A stretch of 64,000 bases of DNA, taken from assembly GCA_021234155.1 (NCBI GenBank), contig JAJEKV010000010.1, forward strand, positions 10,210,406 to 10,274,405, read 5' to 3'. Below the pieces are notes generated by a model. The model was not told the DNA's origin. It saw only the letters and a list, made by a program, of their open reading frames with translations, and made no database searches. Below are positions 51,760 through 62,029 of this stretch, piece after piece (position 1 is the stretch's first letter; each line of letters begins with the position of its first letter). Origin of the DNA: Isoetes taiwanensis (lineage: Eukaryota; Streptophyta; Lycopodiopsida; Isoetales; Isoetaceae). Position numbers and translations under genes: made by a program.

Positions 51760-54700
51760 CTAGTAAAGGTGCCCAGCGTTGCTGGGCATAAGTTGGAAAA
51801 GTATAAATATTTTTATCACAATGAGAAAATCATGCTGTAATTATCCAAATTGTGTAAAAAGTATCCAAAGATTTAGGTGATGCTATAGTCAAAGTCTATA
51901 ACTTTTTATCTTTGTAAGGCTGGGCATATGGTGGGACATTGTAAATGATTGAGTCGAGTCATCATCCAAATGGCCTTACATTCGGATATTATAGTCCAGA
52001 CTTTTCGAGCGTTGTTTACCTAGGAGAAGTTGAAAAAGTGTTAATGATAAAACCAACTCACATATTAAGGTTCAAACGTTTGTGACCTGGAATGTAGGAA
52101 TCTATTGCTAATTAATAGATAAGTAGGATTAGAAGTAGACTGGGATATCCCTTTTGGCTCTTAAATGGCTTTCTATAAATCTAGATAAGCTCTTCTTCAA
52201 TAAGAATAATAAAAAATACAAAACAGTGAGGATCGCTATCCCATAGCCCACAATGATTGCATGTAGAGAGTATGGTAAGGACAATCATTTTATTTAGATT
52301 TGTGACATCTTGCTACATTTCATAAATGGTAAGACCATGCTTAGCATGTCTTTGCAATCATGTCGATAGAAACCTCATCTAACATATTACATGCAAATCC
52401 ATTCGTTCAGTCGTTACAATGACATTCAAATCAAAGCCATGTCTAACAATATCCAGATGTAGCAAAATCCCCTTGTCAGAGATTCACAATACACACATCA
52501 GAACCATAATCCCAAGAGCATGCACGAAGGTGACATCCTATTCTAGCTCCTGCCTGCAAAAACCACCTTGATTATTATTATTTGAAAAAAGAAAACCTCA
52601 GCAAAGTTACTAAGAATTTAAATGTGCGAAGAACAGAAAAAGGTTGCCATAGCAATTCACCATAAAAAATACTTGGCAAAGACTTTCGGCTCCAAAAGGC
52701 TTTGACAACGATATGTATAAAGTGAACTACCAAGGACATTGTGTTTGTCCCACTCTTCTCGCAGGGTGGAGCTTCAATCCCCCAAGATTCGCCGGTAAAC
52801 ATCCGCGAGTTTTTTTTTGTCCACTTATGACAAAAGAACTCGCGATGTTTCTTTAATGAACCTACAATGAATACATCAAAAAATTTAGCACTGAATCTCT
52901 AAAACGTCATGCCTTAATGCTATTTATTTGTAGGACATGTAAGGATGACAGCAAGTAAAAGAATGGTGCAGACCACCATTTTACTTGCACAAATAGCAGC
53001 TAATAATGATGAATAATAACTTTCTAGCAAATAGAAAATCTAGCATAATGTTGCAAATGTACACAAACAAATTTGAATTACCTATAAGAGTCTTCAAAGG
53101 CCACGAACAAATGACTAAGAATGAGACTTCCTATGACATCCAATTCTAACTTGGCATCTGCAATAGGCACATAGACTTTAAACCGCAAAAATGCGGTTTT
53201 AAAAATGAAAAAAGAAGCTCATGTTTCCAAGTTTACCCCATCTCGGAGATACTTAAAGAAGCCTGCTTTTATCCGATCTGGTTATTGGCCACAGCACAAA
53301 CATTCAAAGAAAAAACATCTGGTATTCGGCACGTTGAAGTGCTTCAAAGCACAAACCGATTTGTTGGACGCTAAAGAGATTTCTCAGGCATTGCCGCCTG
53401 AGCATTTTCCAGCTTTCATTGTAAGGGTAAGTGACAATATCTTGGCCCAATACATTAAAGCCTGCAAAACAAAGTCGGCCTATTGCAAGCGTTTTGCCTG
53501 CCGGATTTTTCTGCATAGAAATCTTGAGTTTGGGTTCTTCTAGCAGCTTACAGAACAAAATATCTCCTTCGCCAATTCGATGAGCCCGCTCAAATCTGAT
53601 TTATCCTTCTACAACATAAGTATTATTGGACGATTTTGATCTTCTAAACAACCGGGCCTTATATTTTTCTCCATCATATCCTTCAAGAAGTATGGAATCA
53701 GACTTGATATGATGTCTTCCTGCGACATAAAATAAACAAAGGTTAAATCGGCATGCCAGAGTATTGAATCTTCGGCACTAAAATGAGTTTGGAAGAGATA
53801 AGACACGGTAAATTCCTTCTCTAAATTTAAGCAATATCATGGCCGATTTTGCATAAGGCAAAGAGCAAAACATCAAGAGCAACACATCTCGAGAAAAGAG
53901 CTTACAAAACGGTCTGAATATTACTCTGAATCGATTCACGAATTGCAGTAGCAGGGTTAACTTGCATCAGAGAAAATGGTTTACAGCCTAAAAAGTTTGT
54001 TCGTTTGTCCCTGCTCTTCTTTACCAAAGAAAGCATGGTGCAGCCACAGATTGAGGCAACGTCAACAGCATCATATGCTGCTCTTCTAGCCATAGCTGGG
54101 AAGTATACTGTATCAAGGCAGCAGGTCATACACCTCTGCGGAGCTGGTTTTGGTGCAGATTTTGTATGGCTCAAACTTGTTGCTCTGTTAGCATTGCAAC
54201 AATGTATGAAATCATGATGGTTCAGAAATGATACCAGCAGAAAAGAGAAATGTAGATCCATCTACAACATGAAGAGACATAGTTGAGAAAACTAACTAAT
54301 ATGGATCTACCGGGCAATCTATGCATCTCCAAATGAAAACTAACCTCAATTCCTCAAATGTGTAGTGTAATATGAGATGCAAAAGCCCAGAACCTCGAGA
54401 TGCCAGGAGCGAGAGCTGTTCTTATTAAGCCTGACCCCATTTCTGGCCAGCTCAAGCACCTACACCAACCAGCACATCATGTGTGAAATTCATATAAGAA
54501 AAGGAGAAAACGATACGTTGGTGTAAACTACCAACTAATAGAAAGGAAATACAAATTCTTACCTGAGTGGCCAAGTATTTTTAATTGGAACAGAATTTGT
54601 TGAAACTAATGGTTGCCCATTTACTTCATTTCGTAATGCAACAGTTAAGCTTTGCTCATTCTTATTTGCAAGGATAACAACCACCATCCTTAGCAGATTT

Positions 54701-55139
54701 TGCTGAACCGGCTCTGTTGTTGCCACTGTCATTCGTCCAAAACCATGCCATGTTTAAATAATGCCCTAAACGTTGCAAGCGAACTGGAGGAGGCCGGACA
54801 TAGCATCTTCTGTTTCAGATTAGTCCGCCATAGCAGAGTACATGCATCTGGCCTGTTCAAACCTAGCTAAAACTGCTGCCCTTTTTGCTTTATCTAGCCC
54901 TAACCCTGCACATAGCCATAGCCATAGCCATAGCCGAGTGTCACTTGGTCTTACGCCCCCATTCCAAAACTAAAGCTTCAGCCATAGCTACGTCCGGAGC
55001 CATAAGCAGCAGCTGAGTATGGCTCGATAGAGTAAGAAAAATTGTTGTTAGTTAATCCCCGTCGTTCAATTACGTCAATTAAATCGGGGCCGTTGGATCT
55101 AGGGCTTGATACAACACCCTATAACATTATAATATAGGA
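51760..55139 (-). mobile_element. Helitron-3, non-autonomous
   Basis: The minus strand starts TCCTATATTATAATGTTATA at 55139 and ends with the family hairpin (51787-51771) and CTAG at 51763-51760. Host A is at 51759 and host T at 55140. 3380 bp. No Rep/helicase. It faces Helitron-4 tail to tail, 64 bp apart. Confidence 0.9.
52500..54900 (-). other. Helitron-3 interior with unidentified, exon-like pieces
   Basis: Minus-strand pieces with exon-like features: TLREEWDKHNVLGSSLYTYR then CQSLLEPKVFAKYF (about 52770-52660, ending in a stop), RDKRTNFLGCKPFSLMQVNP near 54020-53940, and AMARRAAYDAVDVASICGC at 54100-54040. Splice-like borders suggest captured gene fragments, but I do not recognise the families. 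Confidence 0.35.
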
Positions 55140-55204
55140 TTGTTGAAGGAAAATTAATTAGTTAGAAACCCTAGCCTACTTAGTCCAAAAAAACCGCCAA
55201 TTGG

Positions 55205-55490
55205 CAAAACCGGGTCGCGTCGCGAAAATTGGGTCTGCGCCCTCGACGCAGGGCTACTTCTCGCGACGCCACCCGATTTCGGCATTTTGATGCTAGTAAA
55301 TGTCCAATTTAAGTAAGGAAAGTTGCTAGTTAGGGTAGAATCATGCTGGAAAGTCATGTTAGGATGTTTAGATTCCCTAAAACCCTTCGTAGAAAGTAAA
55401 CTGACGCGAAACCGGGTCGCGTCGCGAAAAACCACCCTGCGTCCCCGACGCAGAGCTAATTCTCGCGACGCCACCCGATTTCGCCCAATC
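55205..55490 (+). repeat. Duplicated GC-rich block in the retrotransposon
   Basis: A block of about 75 bp (ACCGGGTCGCGTCGCGAAAA, then TGCG.CC.CGACGCAG.GCTA.TTCTCGCGACGCCACCCGATTTCG) occurs at 55208-55281 and 55411-55484. It contains CGCGTCGCG and GACGCAG...CTCGCGACG self-complementary stretches. It lies 0.3-0.5 kb before the second accessory ORF, so it could be a promoter or enhancer-type repeat. It is not a gene. Confidence 0.75.
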
Positions 55491-55656
55491 TTGCCTAGAT
55501 TGACCAATTTTGACCCAACAAACTCTCATGTAGTGTTTCTTGCTTTGCTTTGTCTAGAATTGCACTTCATGGTAGCTCATTTGGACACCCAGGGCCATAG
55601 ATCTGGAGTCTTCCCCATCAAGAACCTTTGTGCACGGAACCCGAGGCACCCCTAGT

Positions 55657-55665
55657 TTATAAAAA
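55657..55665 (+). promoter_or_regulatory. Candidate TATA box before the 504-codon ORF
   Basis: TTATAAAAA in CTAGTTTATAAAAAGGGCCC, 111 bp before the ATG at 55776, followed by CTCATTTGTCATTTTCTCCC. The spacing and following bases resemble the region before the H3 ORF (42698). Confidence 0.5.
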
Positions 55666-55775
55666 GGGCCCTCATTTGTCATTTTCTCCCCATCAGAACT
55701 GCTCTTAGCTCCTGTGGCGATTTTCTAGCCCTTTGCTCAATTCCAGCAGCCATTTTTCATAGCCATCTCTGCTCA

Positions 55776-57290
55776 ATGGCGCCATCAAGCTTTGTTAGAT
55801 GGTACAATGACTCTAATCATATCCGTGAACTCCCTGCTGAGCAAGCCTTTCATGTCTTCGATCATCTCTTTGATCTTCATGCCACCTTGACCAGAACTCC
55901 CTATTACACTGACATAATTTGCCAGTATGATCAGCAGGTCTTACCCTGGGAAGTTAGTTTGCCACCTAGGGGAGGGAAATGGGTTTCTCTAGATTCTCTT
56001 GCTCAAGCCATAGGTGGGGGATCCAGGGGCAAGAACAAGCTATGGGATAGAACCAGAAACATGCCAGACTACATGACCTGTAAGCATCATAGGCATAGGT
56101 ACCTCTCAGGCCAAGCAGCCTTAGCATTGTTCATGCAGTATAGGGCAGTTAACCAACCAGGGGAGCCGTCAATTCAACCTTTGGATTTGGCACCTCTCGA
56201 CACTCGGGCAGCACAGATAAGCATCCACGAGATCGAGACCTCAGCATACGAACACTACGGCTCCACATCGGAAACACCTATGTTGCAGATCGAACACGAC
56301 TACGAAGAGGAGGAGGAAGAGAACCCAAGTTGGGAGATGAGGGAGGCAAGAAGGATGGAGAGGCGTATAGCTCGACAACAGGAAGTTCTAAGGCGAGACT
56401 TTGAGCCACCAGTAGGTATTACGGCCCTTACCCCAGTGATTATCGACGGCGAGGAGTACATATTCGCCACCGACATCCTCAACCTTCCCTACTGTCAAGA
56501 GGAGGGCCTCAGGATCGACGAGCTTCTAAGCCTCATAGCACAAGAGCAGGGCAGTGACTTCATCGACTACTCCTACCAAGAGATTCCACGGGAGGTAGCC
56601 GAGCGACACTCCTATGCAGGGGAAACCATGTCAGACATCCAGGCATATCAACAGATTAGGTACATGTTTCAGCAGCAGGAACCCATCATCCCAGAAGAAG
56701 AATTTCAGGAAATCCAAAGCAGGTTGTACAAGCTGGGAAGAGGTCCAAGCTCCAGCCGACCAGTGCGCTCCAGGAGTATGCGCGAATCATCTAGCAGCAT
56801 CAACTTGGAGAACGCAACGACTATGTGGAGAGACCACGAAGATCTGATTGCATTAGATGTGTTCGGCGAGGCGGCTCAAAGGAAGAGTACGGGAGCCACG
56901 GGGCCGCACAGGGGTAAATCACTCAGGTACTATCTTCCGGCCCTTAGTCAGGGTCAGATGATAGTCTTCCACAAGGAATTCAGCCCAAGGGGTGAAGAAT
57001 CCGTGGCGCTCCTCATAGCACTCTCAGGGTTTGGACAACATGCCAGGATAGATCTCGGGATGGACCATGTGATACTCTTCAAAAGATCAGTAGCCCTTCA
57101 TGCCCTCGACTTCGCAAGGGGCCACCTCAGAGATGCGCACTTGTCAGTAGTGGCGGCAACTGCACCAGAACTCCCAGCACCACAAGTGGCAAGAGCATTG
57201 GAGGGAGGATCGGCGGCCAGAATCCTACAGAACATGGGCAAGGGCTCACGATTCAAGAAAATCAAGAACTTCTTCAAGCGACATCATTGA
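55776..57290 (+). CDS. Accessory ORF of unknown function, 504 aa, between H3-like ORF and gag
   Basis: Intact, starting at the first ATG after the TATA box, with good context (TCAATGGCG). Visible parts: residues 1-130 are compact and Trp/Tyr/His-rich (PWEVSLPP, GGKWVSLDSLAQAIGGGSR, KLWDRTRNMPDYMTCKHHRH); an acidic run at 175-182 (DYEEEEEE) is followed by a basic helix at 188-207 (MREARRMERRIARQQEVLRR); 214-240 read GITALTPVIIDGEEYIFATD; 295-325 are Gln/Glu-rich; 326-342 are Arg/Ser-rich; and the C terminus is a basic helix (GSRFKKIKNFFKRHH). No RT, protease or integrase motif and no zinc knuckle. The block 'WVSL..LA.A.G....LW.R' and 'IDGEEYIFATD' are loosely like phage/virus-type DNA-binding ORFs; that is weak and I would not name it. 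Some Ty3 lineages (Tat/Ogre) carry an extra ORF at this place. Confidence 0.75.
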   Translation: MAPSSFVRWYNDSNHIRELPAEQAFHVFDHLFDLHATLTRTPYYTDIICQYDQQVLPWEVSLPPRGGKWVSLDSLAQAIGGGSRGKNKLWDRTRNMPDYMTCKHHRHRYLSGQAALALFMQYRAVNQPGEPSIQPLDLAPLDTRAAQISIHEIETSAYEHYGSTSETPMLQIEHDYEEEEEENPSWEMREARRMERRIARQQEVLRRDFEPPVGITALTPVIIDGEEYIFATDILNLPYCQEEGLRIDELLSLIAQEQGSDFIDYSYQEIPREVAERHSYAGETMSDIQAYQQIRYMFQQQEPIIPEEEFQEIQSRLYKLGRGPSSSRPVRSRSMRESSSSINLENATTMWRDHEDLIALDVFGEAAQRKSTGATGPHRGKSLRYYLPALSQGQMIVFHKEFSPRGEESVALLIALSGFGQHARIDLGMDHVILFKRSVALHALDFARGHLRDAHLSVVAATAPELPAPQVARALEGGSAARILQNMGKGSRFKKIKNFFKRHH

Positions 57291-57616
57291 TGGAAGAATT
57301 GCTTCGCTAACTTAATTAAAGTACATTGTAACTCCTTTTTAAGTATTATCATGTAGTTCATTAAGTGTACCCATATATACTAATTAATGTATTACTATGA
57401 TGTTGACTTATAAATGATGTTTTCATATGATTTCTTTTGTACCTAACAACAATTCAATTGTAAGCACAAAGGACTACTATCTAACTTAATAACATGTATT
57501 GATGATCGATCCTTGCAGCAAGGAACTCAAGTGCAGGATCTCAGGACCAGCACCGACCACGCAATTGGGTTCCAAGGAATTTGTTTGGCAGAGAACAAGA
57601 AGACTTTGAGCAGGAC
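57291..57616 (+). other. Intron-like region upstream of gag
   Basis: AT-rich, with a possible donor (ATTGTAACTC, 57327) and a strong acceptor (GATCCTTGCAG, ending 57519). From the acceptor an open frame runs straight into gag (RNSSAGSQDQHRPRNWVPRN...), with no ATG until 57617. Gag may be translated from a spliced RNA with an upstream start, or from 57617. Confidence 0.45.
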
Positions 57617-58540
57617 ATGTCACCAGAGGCAATCAACGCAAGACTGGTGCAGATGAGGAACCAGATGCAAAACCTGATCAACTGGGCAGCACCTCTGATG
57701 AATGAGCAGGAAGATGGTCCTCCACCTCCACCTTGCCTTCCAGGCGGTGACGAGGTTCCTCAGCAGGAAGGGGAGGGCAACCAAGGGCACGTCAGGGATA
57801 GGAGAAGGAAGAGGAGAACCAGGAGCCCATCGTCATCTAGCTCCAGCTCATCAGATAGTTCTTCCAGTGAGGACAACTCTAGCTCCGACAGTCAGCCTGG
57901 TACACCTAAGGCAAGGAAAAGGGCAAGAAAGACAGATGATTATCAGAAAAAGGTGGACAGTGCTATGAGCAATGTGTGGAAGACAAGAAAGCTGGGCCAG
58001 TTCTCAGGGAAAGACAGATCAGGCATGGAAGCTGAGGCATGGCTTGATGAAATGGAAGAATTTGGTAACTCTTACGGTATGAAAGATAAGGATATAGGGA
58101 AAGTTGCTACAGCTAACCTTATTGGACCGGCAAGGATCTGGTGGAAGGGATATGCTAAGTCTAACAAGTTGAAGAGGAACAATTGCAGATTTAAGACTTT
58201 TAGCAAGGCTTTCCGTAAGCACTATGTGCCAAGGTCCCATACTAGTAGACAGATCCAGCAGTTTTACAGGTTGAATCAGGGTAGCTTATCAGTGGCTAAG
58301 TATACCGAAGAATTCATGAGGCTTAGGCTTCATGTCCCGGGAGTATCAGAAAGGCAGGCAGTGGATACCTATATTGAGGGGTTGAACAGCAATATCAAGA
58401 GGCTTGTTAGAGCAATCAACCCAAGGTCAGTTGCAGAGGCCGAGGATAAAGCTATAAGTTTGGAAGAGGCACCAGCAACTCCAGCAGAGAAGCAGGCAAC
58501 CTTCAGGGGTAAGAGTTCAGGGCAGTATCAGGGACAATAG
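57617..58540 (+). pseudogene. Ty3/gypsy-type gag, truncated
   Basis: After the ATG at 57617: MSPEAINARLVQMRNQMQNL, a Pro/Gly linker, a basic RRRKRRTRSP stretch, an acidic Ser tract, KARKRARK, and then the Retrotrans_gag domain (PF03732 type): AEAWLDEMEEFGNSYGMKDK, ATANLIGPARIWWKG, FKTFSKAFRKHYVPRSHTSR, IQQFYRLNQGSLSVAKYTEE, FMRLRLHVPGVSERQAVDTY, IEGLNSNIKRLVRAINPRS. It would form the particle capsid. It stops at TAG (58538-58540, SGQYQGQ-stop), the next codons read QGKQSAATH, and then similarity ends near 58569. The CCHC zinc knuckle and pol are missing, so the copy is broken here. The open frame also extends upstream to the acceptor at 57519. Confidence 0.88.
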
Positions 58541-58569
58541 CAGGGTAAGCAATCAGCAGCTACACACTG

Positions 58570-60670
58570 ACCCCAATTTTTGGTCCACAGTTGTTTTTTA
58601 GTTGTACGGAAGTGTTGTTTTATGCCAAAAACAACACCAAAATGACCCCAAAAGTCCACGTGGCCCGTTTATCCGGATTTGCACAAAGAGACAGTGGTTT
58701 TTTGGCAAAAAATTCCACTGTGGTTTTTCTGGCAGCTTTTTGTTTTTGATCAACGTGTCCTTTTTTCACTATTGTTTTTCACGAACTTTTGTCAACGTGT
58801 GGTTTTTTCTTGACTGTTGTTTTTTGGAGGAGCCACGCGTTGTTTGTATTCCAAAAAACACATGTAGGTTTGAATATTAATACGTGGAAAATTGAAAAAG
58901 AATAGTTTTTTTTTTTCCTTTTCAATGTGTGTTGTTTTGTTTTCTCCACTTGTAGTTCTTTAAGTTAACATTGTTTTCACAAAAGAAAATACGTAATATC
59001 TAAGAAATCCACATGTATTATTTTAGAATAATTGTTGTTTTCAAATGTTGTTTTACTACGACAATATGTAGTTATTAGATATACCTTTTTTTTCTATATG
59101 TATTATGTTTTTTCTTTACATGTTGGTTTTAAAAGTTATTATTGTTTTCTTAAAAAACAATACGTAGTTTTAAAGAAATCCACATATAGGGAACATTGTT
59201 TTCCTTGATTTGATATGTAGCTATTAAGAAGTAGACACGTTGTTTCTTAATATAGCTGTTGTTTCAATGAAATAAAATATATGTGGCTTTTATTTAAATT
59301 TAGAGAAACAACCTGTTTGGTCCGCTCTGGAACATCTGTCTAACCAATCAAATATTGACACGTGGCACTCAATTTTTCAAAAAAAAAAAAAAAACAATTA
59401 TTTATTAGCTATTGATAATTTCAATCTACTAAAAGGAAAAAGACATGATGGAGCAAGCATCATTTGAATGTCCACTAAACTCGAGTTTGCCTTTATGTTT
59501 TGATCTTAATTGATTCCATATTTAAACTCAAGCTTGCCTTGAAACACAGATTATATTTTCACAAATTTATATATTGTATAAACTCAATTTTGCTTTATTC
59601 AAATTCTTGCCATGGAGCTGATTTGATACATAGTAAATGATATGCATATTCTTCTTTTCATGGCACTAATCGCCTTTGCAAACTTGTCTGTTTCCTTTCA
59701 TTATGCCAAAATATTCAAGAAAAAAGAAAGATCCCTTTAACAACCTTTGACAACCCATGTTTCTTTACAAATGGAGGGTGCCGGATGCATTTTCTCAAGT
59801 TTCTAATCCTCTCTCTTACGCATAATAAAACACCGTGATGATCACCCCTTCATAGAAAAAGCCGGTGCCAATGCTCTTCCCGCAAAACAAACACAATAGA
59901 ATATTGAGTGCTCAATTGATCTTATTTTGAAGTAGACGTAACAATCGTATGCTCATTGCCAAATTTTGGGCTGGAACCTTTTATTCAAAAATTGGTTTAA
60001 AAAGACAACAATGTTCAAAAATTGGTTTAGAAAGACAACAATGTTGGTCCTTTTCCAGTTTCAAAGGCATATCAAAAACAATTAGCTTGCAGTATTCTTA
60101 CTACGTTCTAGTTTCATATTCATAGAAATAGACCGTCTATGTAGTTTCTAGAAATACATCATGGGCATATGCAATCAGGGGAGGAAATAGAGAGTAGAAT
60201 AAGATTTACCGATCCACGAGCCCCCTCCTGTGACAAGAGCTGCCAAGCCTTCTTCGATCCTCATTCCAGTCTACTGTTGGATTAAGTCATCTTTAAGGAT
60301 CCACGAACGGAAGCTCGGATGGGCGGACTAGGTCATCTGTGATTGAAAGAACAGATTAGATTTTTTACAAGATCAAGAGAGCAGACTGAATATGCTTTTT
60401 GCTGGAGTTACCTTGGAGTCCAAGCCACATCTTCTGCAGTCCTCTACCGCCATAGCCAGACCTCCAAACTCGTAACAATTAATTATTCGAATCTAGGCTG
60501 TCCGCATTGTCTTGTCCGGATTTATTGCAGCTCATGTCCATTTGACTACCCTTCGCATCCGTGGCGCGCCCGTGAGCCATTTTCGGGCTCCCATCGATGG
60601 ATCTATGTAATGACCTTGATGTTCTTGATATCTTCCTGGCCTTTTTTTACAGGCCATTTTATACCAGTTG
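58570..60670. other. AT-rich stretch without genes
   Basis: 58570-59380 is rich in TTGTTTT/AACAACA motifs and ends near GACACGTGGCACTCAATTTT plus a 16 nt A-run (59380-59395). It may be one transposon inserted into the end of gag, but I see no clear inverted ends. 59985-60045 has a short direct duplication (TTCAAAAATTGGTTTA.AAAGACAACAATG). An open frame starting at 60343 runs into the tandem repeat and is not recognised. Confidence 0.4.
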
Positions 60671-60689
60671 ATGCAGCGAGAGAGCACCC

Positions 60690-61000
60690 ACATCAAGAAG
60701 AAGCTTTGCCATCGCCAAGCAAAGGAGCTCTGCCGGATTCGCCAACGCCAAGGGGCGCCATTGCCAAGGGGGAGAGGGGAAAAAAACTGGGGGGAAAGCA
60801 GAGGGAGAGAGGAAAAACACAGGGAGGAGCTCTGCCGGATTCACCATCGCCAAGGGGCCCATAGCCAAGGGGTAGAGAGGAAAAAAATAGGGAGGAAAGC
60901 ATGGGGAGAGGGAAAAACATAGGAAGGAGCTCTGCTGACCCGCCATCGCCAAGCGGCGCGCCATAGTCAAGGGGAGAGAGGAAAAACACGTAGAGGAAAG
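60690..61000 (+). repeat. Purine-rich tandem repeat, about 110 bp units
   Basis: Three diverged copies of GGAGCTCTGCCGGATTCGCC, AAGGGGCGCCATTGCCAAGG, GGGAGAGAGGAAAAAACA.GGGAGGAAAG. The long open frames on both strands here come from the repeat having a length near a multiple of three. Confidence 0.8.
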
Positions 61001-61985
61001 CACAGTATGGAGGGGAAACACATGGCGCAAGGCCAATCACATTAGAGGACTTGGATCAACATCTTAGCCGTTCATCGTGCTGTCAATCTCGACCATCAAT
61101 TTCAAGGGCCAATATCTAACATAATAAAATGGGGATGAAGATCTCAACCGTCCATCTTGACGGTTTAATAAAATACTACTTGCATTTGCATGCATATTTT
61201 TTAAATATATATAATAAATTTTATCCCCCCTTTTTTTTTCCTACTATAGGGGGCTATTGTTTCTCCTATTGTGCCCCACTCTTTTCTCTCTGCCGCCTTT
61301 TTATATACAACTCCCTACCCCTACCCTTGAGGTATGGCCAGTGCCCATATATTTCTTCGGGGATGTCAGAGTAGCGATTGCCCTTGAAAACTATTTCTAG
61401 TCGATCCTTTAGGTGGATCTGGCTGCAATTGCCTGCAACTGGCTGCTTGGCAATGCACACGAGTTGGTTTAGCTTGATGGCTTACAAGCAGTTTTCTCCT
61501 AAAAGTTCTTAAGAAAAACATTCTCAAATTTTAAATGATACAAAAGGAAAAGGTTATATGCACAATCTTAAATAAACCCGTGAATAGCAAAGTGTCGAGA
61601 TTGTGAAGAGAGCTTCAAATAACTCTCGCGTGATAAGTTTTATATCGAGGCTCCCCGGTGATGGTGCACACAGCTCCAGAGTAGCATAGGCAAAGGCTAA
61701 AATCAGAAGCTGCTTTAGTGTTTAGAACTATTTCCATCCTAAAGTAATGTAAATGTAATAGATGCGTAATAAAATTGGAGAAGATTATATGGCTCCAAAA
61801 TAATAGCTTATGTGGAAAGAACATTACTCCTCCTCACATTGGAAGCCCGACCAATCACAGTTGGATCTGCCAATCCTCATGAAAAACTAGCATTAAAATC
61901 GAGGAGCAACATCAGTTCAACCGTAAGCCAACATAAGAAGTAAAAAAAAACATCTCGTATCTCAAAATAAATCAAGGCAAGCACC
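61001..61985. other. Non-coding, nothing recognised
   Basis: No gene or clear repeat. 61240-61320 is pyrimidine-rich. Short open stretches without similarity. Confidence 0.3.
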
Positions 61986-62029
61986 GGCTTATAGGCGCAT
62001 GCCCGCGGTGCCGTTGGAGTTCACATGGC

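Larger units (their letters stand above)
40568..58569 (+). mobile_element. Histone H3-bearing LTR retrotransposon (5' part; pol and 3' LTR not in view)
   Basis: 5' LTR 40568-42217, PBS 42219-42230, histone H3-like ORF 42796-43917, unknown ORF 55776-57290, Ty3-type gag 57617-58540. Two later Helitrons (43994-51695 and 51760-55139) interrupt it at A|T sites. Without them the H3 ORF and the second ORF are 776 bp apart and no LTR or PBS lies between, so one element is the simplest reading. After about 58569 the sequence changes character and no zinc knuckle, protease, RT or integrase follows. The element is either truncated there or interrupted by an insertion that runs past the window. That both accessory ORFs belong with this gag is inference from order. 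Confidence 0.7.

Noticed and set aside
53205-53543. Plus-strand 112-codon frame in Helitron-3
   Set aside because: No recognisable domain, and the minus strand (Helitron orientation) has competing exon-like pieces; I cannot support a gene.
60659-61040. Long overlapping frames on both strands near 60.7-61.0 kb
   Set aside because: The tandem repeat has a length that keeps frames open; no domain is visible.
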